Source: Actinomadura sp. HBU206391 (GTDB taxonomy: Bacteria; Actinomycetota; Actinomycetes; Streptosporangiales; Streptosporangiaceae). From it: 40,518 bases of DNA. The stretch is from contig NZ_JABVEB010000047.1 in the NCBI RefSeq assembly GCF_014323665.1, positions 1-40,518 of the forward strand, in the 5' to 3' direction. Below are positions 1 to 6,525 of this stretch, piece after piece. The stretch's first letter is position 1. Each line of letters starts with the position of its first letter. The notes beneath the pieces were generated by a model. The model made no database searches. It was not told the origin of the DNA and saw only the letters and a program-made list of their open reading frames with translations. Made by a program: the position numbers and the translations under genes.

Positions 1-110
1 CGCGGGTCGAGGTCGCCGTCGCCGTCGAGGCACCCGCCGGTGGTCTGCCGGCGATCACCCTGCGGGCGCACGCGCTGGCCGCGACCGAGCCGGGGGTCGA
101 CGGGCCATGA
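1..110 (+). CDS. TadE-like secretion protein, C-terminal fragment (5' end outside window)
   Basis: Only the last 35 codons lie in the window, read from base 3 to a TGA at 108-110. The visible peptide alternates Val/Ala and Glu (RVEVAVAVEAP), then runs into ITLRAHALAATEPG. This is the usual end of actinobacterial TadE-like proteins, where a beta-rich domain is followed by a conserved R-A-x-A-x-A-A-x-E stretch. The stop overlaps the start of the next gene (ATGA), so the two are translationally coupled. By family knowledge, TadE-like proteins are membrane-anchored minor pseudopilins of the Tad/Flp export apparatus. The helicase 2.7 kb downstream fits the helicase/secretion neighbourhood. The assignment relies on a short tail plus context. 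Confidence 0.6.
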   Translation, partial: RVEVAVAVEAPAGGLPAITLRAHALAATEPGVDGP

Positions 111-607
111 CGTACGCCGTCCACGGGACCGGACGTGATCGGGCGACGGCGGGCGCCGGCCCGGCGGACGGCTGGTCTCGTGCGGCCGGCCGCCGGGTCC
201 GGCGAGTGAGGGCCGACCGGGGATCAGGCACGCTGTGGGCAATCGCCCTCATGACGGTGATCTGGGCTGCCGCCGTGCTCGCGATGACGGTGGGCGGGGT
301 GCGGGCGGCCCGCCATCGGGCCCATGCCGCAGCCGATCTCGCCGCTCTCGCGGCGGCCTCCCATGCTGCGGCCGGATCCGGTGCCGATCGGGCGTGCGGC
401 CGGGCGTCGGAGATCGCGGCGGGCTCCGGCGGCCGGCTCTCGGCGTGCGTCCTGCGCGGCCCGGTCGCGGACGTGGCGGTGACGGTGACGATCCGGATTC
501 CCGTGTCATCGCGTCCCTTGCGCCTGGTCGTCCGGTCCCGGGCCGGACCCGCCGGGCCAGGTGGCGTAACCTCTTCGCCCGACAGTCGTTGTACTGAGTG
601 TCAATAG
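107..607 (+). CDS. Rv3654c-like TadE/TadG-type membrane protein of the helicase/secretion neighbourhood
   Basis: This is a 166-aa protein overlapping the preceding TadE gene by ATGA. An Arg-rich N-terminal stretch (about 1-40) leads to DRGSGTLWAIALMTVIWAAAVLAMTVGGV (split here as DRGSGTLW, about 39-46, plus one transmembrane helix to about 67), the class III pilin-like signature of TadE/TadG proteins. It continues with AARHRAHAAADLAALAAAS (about 67-85), the conserved block of Rv3654c-type proteins. Two cysteines follow (in ADRACGRA and SACVLRG), then a beta-rich end. A shorter start nearer the DRGSGT motif is possible, because the first 35 residues are low-complexity. Role by family: minor pilin-like component of a Tad-type envelope export system. 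It is the last gene of that cluster; the next gene is 209 bp away. Confidence 0.75.
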   Translation: MTYAVHGTGRDRATAGAGPADGWSRAAGRRVRRVRADRGSGTLWAIALMTVIWAAAVLAMTVGGVRAARHRAHAAADLAALAAASHAAAGSGADRACGRASEIAAGSGGRLSACVLRGPVADVAVTVTIRIPVSSRPLRLVVRSRAGPAGPGGVTSSPDSRCTECQ

Positions 608-816
608 TGCTTCTGGAGGCAGGCGGATGGAGCGTGAGTCCGGACGCGGAGCCAGGGTCGGCCAGGTTCGGCCTCGGTCATTTGCGGATTCTGCATTCAT
701 CTGTTTCGTGCGCTACGGAGTGGTTAGATACCCTCCAGTAAGCGCATAGGTACCCATTAACACCTGGATTCAGCGGACCACAGCCTTGCCGGACTCACGA
801 CGAAGGGACTGACGCC

Positions 817-2166
817 GTGACGAGGATTCGCAGGCTGGGTGCGGTGATGCTCGCGACACCCATCGCGGTGGGCTTCACGGTGCTCAGCGCGTCCTCGCCG
901 GCCGAGGCCGGGAGCGAGATCAACGGCCCCAGCACCGTCACCAGCGGCTCGAGCGTCACCGTGAGCGCCCAGATCGACAACGTCGTACGGGTCGAGCTTC
1001 AGGTCGCCGCTCCGGGCGGCGCCTTTCACGCGATCGACAGCGGCGGGAACCTGATCGGTTCGACCAGGCTCTCCAACAGTGTCGACATCCCGCACAACGG
1101 CGTCTACAAGGTGCGTCTCAAGGGCAGTGTCACCGGCAAGATCTACGAGACCAAGAACTTCACCGTCCGCGTTCCGCCGGCCGCTCCGAGCGGGCTGCGC
1201 ACCAGCGCGTCGGGCGGCAAGGTCGTGGCCAGGTGGACGCGGGGCGCCGAAGACGACCTCGCCGGTTATCAGGTCGCCGCGAGCGGAGTGCGCTCCCGCA
1301 CCGCCTCGACCTCGGCCCTGTGCGCGGGTGCCGTCTGCTCGACGACGTTCAGCCTCCCGAGCACCGCGCAGGGGCAGGTCGGAGTCACGGTGCGGGCTCT
1401 CCGGCCCGACGGCTCCGGTGGCACCGTCAGGTCCGGCGCTTCGTCCTCACACGTCACGGTCCCGGCCCGTTCGGGTGGCACGACCGCAGACGCGAGCCCC
1501 AGCGGTAGCGGAATCGGGTCGGGCGCGGGCGTCCCGTCCCTGAACCCGCTGAATCCGTTGAATCCGCTCCAGAACAATTCGTCGCTCAACCTGCCGGCGG
1601 CTCCGGGCGGCGGGGCGCCGGGGTTCGAGTACCCGACCCCGGGTCCTGAGGTGGCGGGTCCTGAACAGGCCGACCCGAGTGCCAAGAACGTCTCGGCCAC
1701 GAGCAGCCTCGAATGGGGCAAGAGCCTGGCGATCGCACTGATCCTGCTGATCGTGGCGGCGCACCTCGGCACGTGGACGCGCCGCACCCGAGTGGCACAG
1801 GCGCTGGCCGGTCGCGGCGGCCGCACCGGCGCGGGCCGCGAGCGGGTACGCGCGGCGCGAGAGCGGATCGCCCGGGCCGAGGCGGAGGCGAGGTCGGCCT
1901 CGGCCGGCGCCACCGAGGGCGGTGAGCAGAATGGCGCGGCGAGCCATTCGTCCGGCACGCGGCACACCGCCGCCCCCTCGTCGGCCAAACCGCCGATGAG
2001 GTCGAAGTCGGCGACCAGCTCCATGTCCGGGTCCAAGCCCACGTCCCGGTCCGGGTCGACCTCCGGGTCGGGGCCCGGCGCCAGGGCCGTCTCGCAGACC
2101 GGAGCCACGAAGGCGCCCAGCCGGCACTCCGGCGGAGGTTACCGAGGTCGCCGCCGCGCCCAGTGA
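817..2166 (+). CDS. secreted, C-terminally anchored Ig/fibronectin-III-like protein
   Basis: 449 aa, starting at GTG with an AAGGGA ribosome site at 803-808. A Sec signal peptide occupies residues 1-31, with likely cleavage after SPAEA. Residues 32-118 form a beta-rich Ig-like domain. Residues 121-215 look like a fibronectin type III domain (PPAAPSGLRTSASGGKVVARW and DLAGYQVAASG) with Cys169 and Cys174 placed for a disulfide. A Ser/Gly/Pro linker with NPLNPLNPL follows. One transmembrane helix at about 302-320 precedes a 130-residue Arg/Ser/Gly-rich tail that would be cytoplasmic. Extracellular domains outside plus a basic inner tail suggest an envelope or adhesion role, but no catalytic motif is visible. 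The neighbouring Tad-like genes may supply its context. Function unknown. Confidence 0.8.
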   Translation: MTRIRRLGAVMLATPIAVGFTVLSASSPAEAGSEINGPSTVTSGSSVTVSAQIDNVVRVELQVAAPGGAFHAIDSGGNLIGSTRLSNSVDIPHNGVYKVRLKGSVTGKIYETKNFTVRVPPAAPSGLRTSASGGKVVARWTRGAEDDLAGYQVAASGVRSRTASTSALCAGAVCSTTFSLPSTAQGQVGVTVRALRPDGSGGTVRSGASSSHVTVPARSGGTTADASPSGSGIGSGAGVPSLNPLNPLNPLQNNSSLNLPAAPGGGAPGFEYPTPGPEVAGPEQADPSAKNVSATSSLEWGKSLAIALILLIVAAHLGTWTRRTRVAQALAGRGGRTGAGRERVRAARERIARAEAEARSASAGATEGGEQNGAASHSSGTRHTAAPSSAKPPMRSKSATSSMSGSKPTSRSGSTSGSGPGARAVSQTGATKAPSRHSGGGYRGRRRAQ

Positions 2167-2188
2167 ACGGCCGCCAGTGAACGGCCGC
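2161..2188. repeat. two tandem copies of a 14-bp unit
   Basis: The unit CAGTGAACGGCCGC occurs twice in succession (2161-2174 and 2175-2188). The stop codon of the Fn3-type gene lies in the first copy, and the second copy is untranslated. This looks like a local duplication and probably has no function. Confidence 0.7.
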
Positions 2189-2191
2189 CCG

Positions 2192-2236
2192 GGCCGGTGC
2201 CACATCCGGGGCCGGCCCCGGTCGGACGTACCGGCC
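2192..2236. terminator. GC-rich hairpin between convergent genes
   Basis: Arms GGCCGGT (2192-2198) and ACCGGCC (2230-2236) enclose a perfect 16-bp palindrome, CCGGGGCCGGCCCCGG (2206-2221). It sits in the 80-bp gap between convergent genes, so it can fold in either transcript. There is no T tract, as is common for actinomycete hairpin terminators. The structure is seen directly; its activity is inferred. Confidence 0.5.
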
Positions 2237-2246
2237 GGGTGACGGC

Positions 2247-2621
2247 TCAGCTGGAGTGGGGGGCCATCGGCTGCTGGGGGATCGAGCCGATGCCGGCCTC
2301 GCGCCGGGCCCGGGCCAGTTCGCGCTGGAGCTGACGCTTCTCCAACTCCATCGTCGTCATCGACTCCTCGTGCTCGTCACGCAGCTCGCGCAGCTCTTTG
2401 CGGATGCGGATGGCGCGACCTATGCCCAGTGTCGCGACCGTCATTCCGGCCATGAACACGATCGCCACCGCGGCGCCGGCCAGAAAGACGTGCCACTGGC
2501 TGGTCACGCCCGGCACGGTCTCGCCGAAGGCGGTGAGTTCAGATGCCCCGGTGTTGTCCAGGACGACGCTGACGCCCACGACGGTGGCTGCCGCGGCCAG
2601 GATGAGCCCCAAAAAGATCAT
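2247..2621 (-). CDS. small two-TM membrane protein with C-terminal coiled coil (LapA-like layout)
   Basis: 124 aa starting at ATG 2621, chosen because GGAGAGGA lies 8 bases upstream; a longer frame to 2732 has no ribosome site. Transmembrane helices lie at about 1-20 (MIFLGLILAAAATVVGVSVV) and about 44-67. They are followed by a basic stretch (GRAIRIRKELRELRDEHEES) and a coiled coil to about residue 110, ending in a Pro/Ser tail. Two helices, then a cytoplasmic coiled coil, matches the layout of LapA-domain (DUF1049) proteins, but sequence identity cannot be judged by eye. It is convergent with the Fn3-type gene and transcribed away from the helicase end, so it is probably monocistronic. Function unknown. 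Confidence 0.75.
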   Translation of the reverse strand: MIFLGLILAAAATVVGVSVVLDNTGASELTAFGETVPGVTSQWHVFLAGAAVAIVFMAGMTVATLGIGRAIRIRKELRELRDEHEESMTTMELEKRQLQRELARARREAGIGSIPQQPMAPHSS

Positions 2622-2753
2622 GTGTTGTGTCCTCTCCGGCGTGCGGGTATCCCGAAGATCATGAGATGCGATGGAGACTAGAGGGTCCGTTGGTACGGCG
2701 CCATCCAACCGCAAGAATCTGGCGTTACGCATACTTTCCGTACAAATGCGGAC

Positions 2754-5210
2754 TCATAGTGACGCACCGTGCCCAGGTGCCTCCTGGAGCAGCACGGCGA
2801 GAAGGTCCAGGGCGCCGTGCTTGTCCAGCGGCTCGTTGCCGTTCCCGCACTTGGGCGACTGGATGCACGACGGGCATCCGGCCTCGCACTCGCACGACTC
2901 GATCGCCTCGCGGGTGGCCCGCAGCCACTCGGCGGCTCCGGAGTACCCGCGCTCGGCGAACCCCGCCCCGCCCTCGTGCCCGTCGTACACGAACACCGTG
3001 AGCAGCCCGGTGTCCGGATGCTCGGCCGTCGAAACCCCGCCGATGTCCCAGCGGTCACAGGTCGCGAAGAGCGGCAGCAGCCCGATGGATGCGTGCTCGG
3101 CCGCGTGGGCCGAACCCGCCAGATCCAGGTCGCCCAGCGACTCGCGCTGGGCGTCCGACAGCGTCCACCAGACCGCCCGGGTGCGCAGCGTGCGAGGCGG
3201 CAGGTCCAGCGGCTGCTCGCCGAGAAGCTGCCCGGTCTGCAGCCGGCGCATCTGGTACGCCACGACCTGCCGGGTGACCTCGACGGTTCCGAAGCACAGG
3301 GTCGCCCCGCCCCAGGCGGTGGAGCGCAGGGTCTCGAGGATGCGGATGTCGGTGACGTCGCGCGCCGTCGTGGAGTAGTCCGGCTCGGCCGGCTCGACCA
3401 GGGCCACCGACGCGTCCAGGTCAAGTTCCCGCACGATGTAGGACTCGCCCTGGTGCAGATAGACCGCGCCGTCGTGGACGGTGGTGTGCGCGGACGGCTC
3501 GTCGACCGTGCCGAGCAGCCGCCCGGTCGCCGCCTCGACCACCTGCACTGGTGCGCCGCCTGCGCCGCGGATGTCGGCCAGATCGGCCGCGCGGTCGCGG
3601 CGGGTCCAGAACCATCCGGCCGGGCGCCGCCGCAGCATGCCCCGCCGCACCAGGTCGGGCACGAGGTCGGTCGTCGACGGCCCGAACAGTTCCAGGTCCG
3701 CCTCGGTCAGCGGCAGCTCGGCCGCCGCCGCGCACAGGTGCGGTTCCAGGATGTACGGGTTGTCCGGATCGAGCACGGTGGCCTCGACCGGTGAGCCGAA
3801 GATCGCAGCCGGGTGGTGGACGAGGTAGGTGTCCAGCGGGTCGTCGCGGGCCACGAGCACCGCCACGGCATCCTGCCCCGACCGCCCGGCCCGGCCCGCC
3901 TGCTGCCACAGCGAGGCCCGGGTGCCCGGCCAGCCGCAGATGACGACGGCGTCCAGACCGGACACGTCCACACCGAGTTCGAGGGCGTTGGTGCTGGCGA
4001 GCCCGATGAGTTCACGGTCGCGCAGTGCCTTCTCGAGCGCTCGCCGCTCCTCGGGCAGGTATCCCGCCCGGTAGGCGGCGACCTGGTCGGCGAGCGCCGG
4101 AGCGACCTCGGCGAGAGCCCGCTTGGCCCCGAGCGAGACCGACTCGGCGCCGCGCCGCGAGCGTACGAAGGCCAGCGTCTGCACGCCTTCGACCACCAGG
4201 TCGGCGAGCAGGTCACCGGCCTCGGCCGTGGCCGTACGGCGGACCGGCGCGCCGCGTTCGCCGCGCAGGTCGGTCATCGGCGGTTCCCACAGGGCGAACG
4301 CGGTGGCGCCACGCGGCGAGTCGTCGTCGGCGACCGCCGTGACATCGAGGCCGGTGAGCCGCCGCGCGGTGACGGCGGGGTCGGCGGTGGTCGCGGAGGC
4401 GAGGATGAACACCGGTGACGCGCCGTAGCGCGCGCAGACCCGCCGCAGTCGGCGCAGCACCTGGGAGACGTGCGAGCCGAACACGCCGCGGTATCCGTGC
4501 GCCTCATCGATGATCACGTAGCGCAGCCGGCGCAGGAACGACGCCCAGCGGGCGTGTGAGGGCAACAGGGAACGGTGCAGCATGTCCGGGTTGGTGAGCA
4601 TGTAGTTGGCGTGCTGACGCACCCAGGTCCGCTCGTCGGGCGGCGTGTCGCCGTCGTAGGTCGCCGCGCGGATCTGGGTGAGCCGCAGCGACCGCAGCGA
4701 CCGCAGTTGATCGGCGGCGAGCGCCTTGGTCGGCGAGAGGTACAGGACCGTGCCGCCCGCGGCCTGCCGGAGCCCGGCGGGCGAGCCGCCCTCGTCGAAG
4801 ACCGCCGACACCGCGGGCAGGAGATAGGCCAGCGACTTGCCCGAGGCCGTGCCTGTGGCGATGATCACAGATCGTCCGGCGTGGGCGTGCTCGGCGGCCG
4901 TGGCCTGGTGCCGCCACGGCGCGTCGATCCCGGCCAGCCGCAACCGGTCGGTGAGCAGCTCCGGCACCCACGACGGCCACTCGGCCCGCCGGCCCGCCCG
5001 CGCTGGTACGACCTCGACGTGAGTGATGCGATCACGCCGCGTGGGATCGTTCAGCAGGCGATCTAGCGCGCGGCGGGGCCTGGTGGGGGAGGCGTGGTGG
5101 AACCCCCCGGCGACGGCTGGTTCGGAGCTTGGCGAAGACACAGGTTTCCAGTGTTGCATCCTGGGGACAACAAGGGGACACGTCCCGGCGGCGGACGTCC
5201 GGCCCCCCAT
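2754..5210 (-). CDS. helicase/secretion neighbourhood DEAH-box helicase with DUF1998-type cysteine cluster (YprA/MrfA-like)
   Basis: Up to 818 aa. Visible superfamily-2 motifs: Q-like WRHQ, motif I ATGTASGKS (about 118), SPTKALAADQ (Ia), LTNPDMLH (Ib), DEAH (motif II, about 235) and LASATT (III). In the second RecA domain there are LAFVRSRRGAE, STNALELGVDVSGLD (V) and QQAGRAGRSGQ (VI). The C-terminus carries four cysteines, CECEAGCPSC followed by CGNGNEPLDK, the DUF1998 metal/Fe-S cluster of YprA/MrfA and Hrq1 helicases. Known MrfA-type enzymes are 3'-5' DNA helicases in DNA repair. In actinobacteria this subfamily is the Rv3649 type, found beside Tad genes as here. The start is uncertain: ATG 5210 and ATG 5159 both lack a clear ribosome site, and homologs tend to be shorter at this end. 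Confidence 0.92.
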   Translation of the reverse strand: MGGRTSAAGTCPLVVPRMQHWKPVSSPSSEPAVAGGFHHASPTRPRRALDRLLNDPTRRDRITHVEVVPARAGRRAEWPSWVPELLTDRLRLAGIDAPWRHQATAAEHAHAGRSVIIATGTASGKSLAYLLPAVSAVFDEGGSPAGLRQAAGGTVLYLSPTKALAADQLRSLRSLRLTQIRAATYDGDTPPDERTWVRQHANYMLTNPDMLHRSLLPSHARWASFLRRLRYVIIDEAHGYRGVFGSHVSQVLRRLRRVCARYGASPVFILASATTADPAVTARRLTGLDVTAVADDDSPRGATAFALWEPPMTDLRGERGAPVRRTATAEAGDLLADLVVEGVQTLAFVRSRRGAESVSLGAKRALAEVAPALADQVAAYRAGYLPEERRALEKALRDRELIGLASTNALELGVDVSGLDAVVICGWPGTRASLWQQAGRAGRSGQDAVAVLVARDDPLDTYLVHHPAAIFGSPVEATVLDPDNPYILEPHLCAAAAELPLTEADLELFGPSTTDLVPDLVRRGMLRRRPAGWFWTRRDRAADLADIRGAGGAPVQVVEAATGRLLGTVDEPSAHTTVHDGAVYLHQGESYIVRELDLDASVALVEPAEPDYSTTARDVTDIRILETLRSTAWGGATLCFGTVEVTRQVVAYQMRRLQTGQLLGEQPLDLPPRTLRTRAVWWTLSDAQRESLGDLDLAGSAHAAEHASIGLLPLFATCDRWDIGGVSTAEHPDTGLLTVFVYDGHEGGAGFAERGYSGAAEWLRATREAIESCECEAGCPSCIQSPKCGNGNEPLDKHGALDLLAVLLQEAPGHGASL

Positions 5211-5356
5211 GCCTCAAACGGCGGAGCGGCAGGTCGTGATGGGCGCGAACGGTCGTCTCAGTGGCGATTTCGTGTGAACTCGGCGCCGGAGCGTGGTTGA
5301 ATCACGGCCGGGGTCCCGTTGCCCCGAACCACTCGCGGCACGGCGCTGGAGGATTT

Positions 5357-5710
5357 GTGGACCTGAAGGTGAACGACTACACCACCGATGACGGCCTCAC
5401 GGTCATCAACGTGGAAGGAGAGATCGACGTCTACACTGCGCCGAAGCTCCGTGAGAAGCTCATCGACCTGGTCAATAAGGGCAAGTTCCACCTGCTGGTG
5501 GACATGGAGAAGGTCGAGTTCCTGGACTCGACGGGTCTCGGTGTGCTCGTCGGTGGGCTCAAGCGGGTTCGCGCGCACGACGGATCGCTCGAGCTGGTGT
5601 GCACGCAAGAGCGCATCCTGAAGATCTTCCGGATCACCGGGCTGACCAAGGTCTTCGGTATTCACAACTCGATCGAGGAAGCCCAGGAGAACCGTAAGAG
5701 CCAGAAGTAG
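5357..5710 (+). CDS. bldG: anti-sigma factor antagonist BldG (STAS domain)
   Basis: 117 aa from GTG 5357, with GGAGGA at 5348-5353. An upstream in-frame ATG at 5261 would add 32 unrelated residues, so it is rejected. The protein is one STAS domain: [15 protein letters not shown] (21-35), [20 protein letters not shown] (48-67), [16 protein letters not shown] and [15 protein letters not shown]. Ser58 in DSTGLG is the position phosphorylated by partner kinases in the SpoIIAA/BldG family. The unphosphorylated form sequesters anti-sigma factors and so frees sigma factors. In Streptomyces, BldG is needed for aerial growth and antibiotic production. The next gene, 24 bp on, encodes an RsbW/SpoIIAB-like ATP-binding protein, the expected partner. 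Confidence 0.96.
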   Translation: MDLKVNDYTTDDGLTVINVEGEIDVYTAPKLREKLIDLVNKGKFHLLVDMEKVEFLDSTGLGVLVGGLKRVRAHDGSLELVCTQERILKIFRITGLTKVFGIHNSIEEAQENRKSQK

Positions 5711-5734
5711 CGGCCGGTAGAGGTCGCACCCGAG

Positions 5735-6202
5735 ATGGCCCCCGACATGGCGACTGTTGAGCTTTCTTTCAGTGCACTGCCCGAGCATGTCCGTACGGCA
5801 CGTCTGATCGTGACGGCGGTGGCCCGGCGCAGCGGCGTTGCCGAAGTGCTCCTGGACGAGGTACGGCTGGCGGTAGGTGAGGCGTGCTCACGGGCCGTGG
5901 AGGCCCACCAGCGGCACTGCCCAGACGAGCCGGTACAGCTGGAACTGACCGCCGACGGCCACCGTCGGTTCGAGGTCATCGTGAGTGACACGGTGCCGGG
6001 AGAGGATTTGGGCGGCGCGCCGGCCACGTCCTCTCCGGCCGGCCCGGCGGCCTGGACGGACGGAACGGCACCGTCCGGCGCCCTCGGCGACGGCTCTGAC
6101 GCATTGGGCCTCGCTGTCATCTCCGGACTCGCCGACGAGGTGGAGATCTCCTCGACTCCCAAGGGCATGCAGATCCGGATGAGCTGGCCCACCGGCTCCT
6201 AG
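5735..6202 (+). CDS. RsbW/SpoIIAB-like anti-sigma regulatory factor (HATPase_c), partner of BldG
   Basis: 155 aa from ATG 5735 (TAGAGGT about 11 bases upstream). ATG 5747 (MATVELSFSALPEHVRTARL) matches the usual family start equally well. The N-box-like segment is LDEVRLAVGEACSRAVEAH (about 40-58), where Glu and the preceding helix hold Mg-ATP. The G1-like DTVPGEDLGG is followed by an unusual Ala/Pro/Gly-rich insert (about 91-122). ALGLAVISGLADEVEI (G2-like) and GMQIRMSW complete the Bergerat fold. A normal RsbW has Asn in the N-box; here that place is Cys/Ser (EACSRA), as I recall for the Streptomyces bldG-linked orf3 product, so kinase activity may be weak. It is co-transcribed with bldG and is probably its binding partner. 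Confidence 0.85.
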   Translation: MAPDMATVELSFSALPEHVRTARLIVTAVARRSGVAEVLLDEVRLAVGEACSRAVEAHQRHCPDEPVQLELTADGHRRFEVIVSDTVPGEDLGGAPATSSPAGPAAWTDGTAPSGALGDGSDALGLAVISGLADEVEISSTPKGMQIRMSWPTGS

Positions 6203-6205
6203 CCC

Positions 6206-6261
6206 GGCCGGTCGGCACTTCACCGCGCCGACCGGCCCAGGGCCGGGCCCACGGGCCCGGC
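6206..6261 (+). terminator. double hairpin ending the bldG operon
   Basis: A perfect 11-bp stem GGCCGGTCGGC (6206-6216) / GCCGACCGGCC (6227-6237) with a 10-nt loop begins 3 nt after the stop of the anti-sigma gene. A second hairpin follows, GCCGGGCCC (6242-6250) / GGGCCCGGC (6253-6261). There is no T tract. Position and symmetry support termination of bldG read-through before hppA. Confidence 0.7.
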
Positions 6262-6348
6262 ACCCCATCGGCGAGCGGCGGCACGTGCTCCTACCTCAGA
6301 CGACGCGCTCCAGCGGCATTCTCAGGTCAAACCTGGACAAAAAGCGGT

Positions 6349-6377
6349 TTGCCTTTTTACGTCGACGGTCTTAACGA
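6349..6377 (+). promoter_or_regulatory. candidate promoter P1 for hppA
   Basis: TTGCCT (6349-6354), a 17-bp spacer and TAACGA (6372-6377) fit a principal-sigma promoter, 149 bases upstream of the hppA start. It lies in an AT-richer island after the bldG terminator. Hexamers were identified by eye only. Confidence 0.4.
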
Positions 6378-6387
6378 ACCGTCAGAC

Positions 6388-6416
6388 TTCTCATTCGTGC
6401 ACTCCGTGCGTAGACT
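6388..6416 (+). promoter_or_regulatory. candidate promoter P2 for hppA
   Basis: TTCTCA (6388-6393), a 17-bp spacer and TAGACT (6411-6416). The -10 is a good actinomycete TAnnnT hexamer. It would give a leader of about 103 nt before ATG 6526. It may work with, or instead of, the hexamers 39 bp upstream. Confidence 0.45.
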
Positions 6417-6525
6417 CCCCGCACCGCAACGCCCTGCCGAATGTGCTGACCGATCACCTGGATAGGTGCGCGTCATTCACGTGATCGAGTTGGAGGTAGG
6501 GCTTGGCCCCTGTCGAGGAGGACGG

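Noticed and set aside
627..749. A 40-codon frame with GGAGG 7 bases before ATG, upstream of the Fn3-type gene
   Set aside because: Many codons rare for this genome (TCA, TTT, AGA, GTA, GCA) and no membrane or motif signal; a regulatory leader peptide cannot be fully excluded.
5261..5356. An N-terminal extension of BldG from ATG 5261
   Set aside because: The added 32 residues have no family match, and a GGAGGA site precedes GTG 5357, the start that fits the BldG family.
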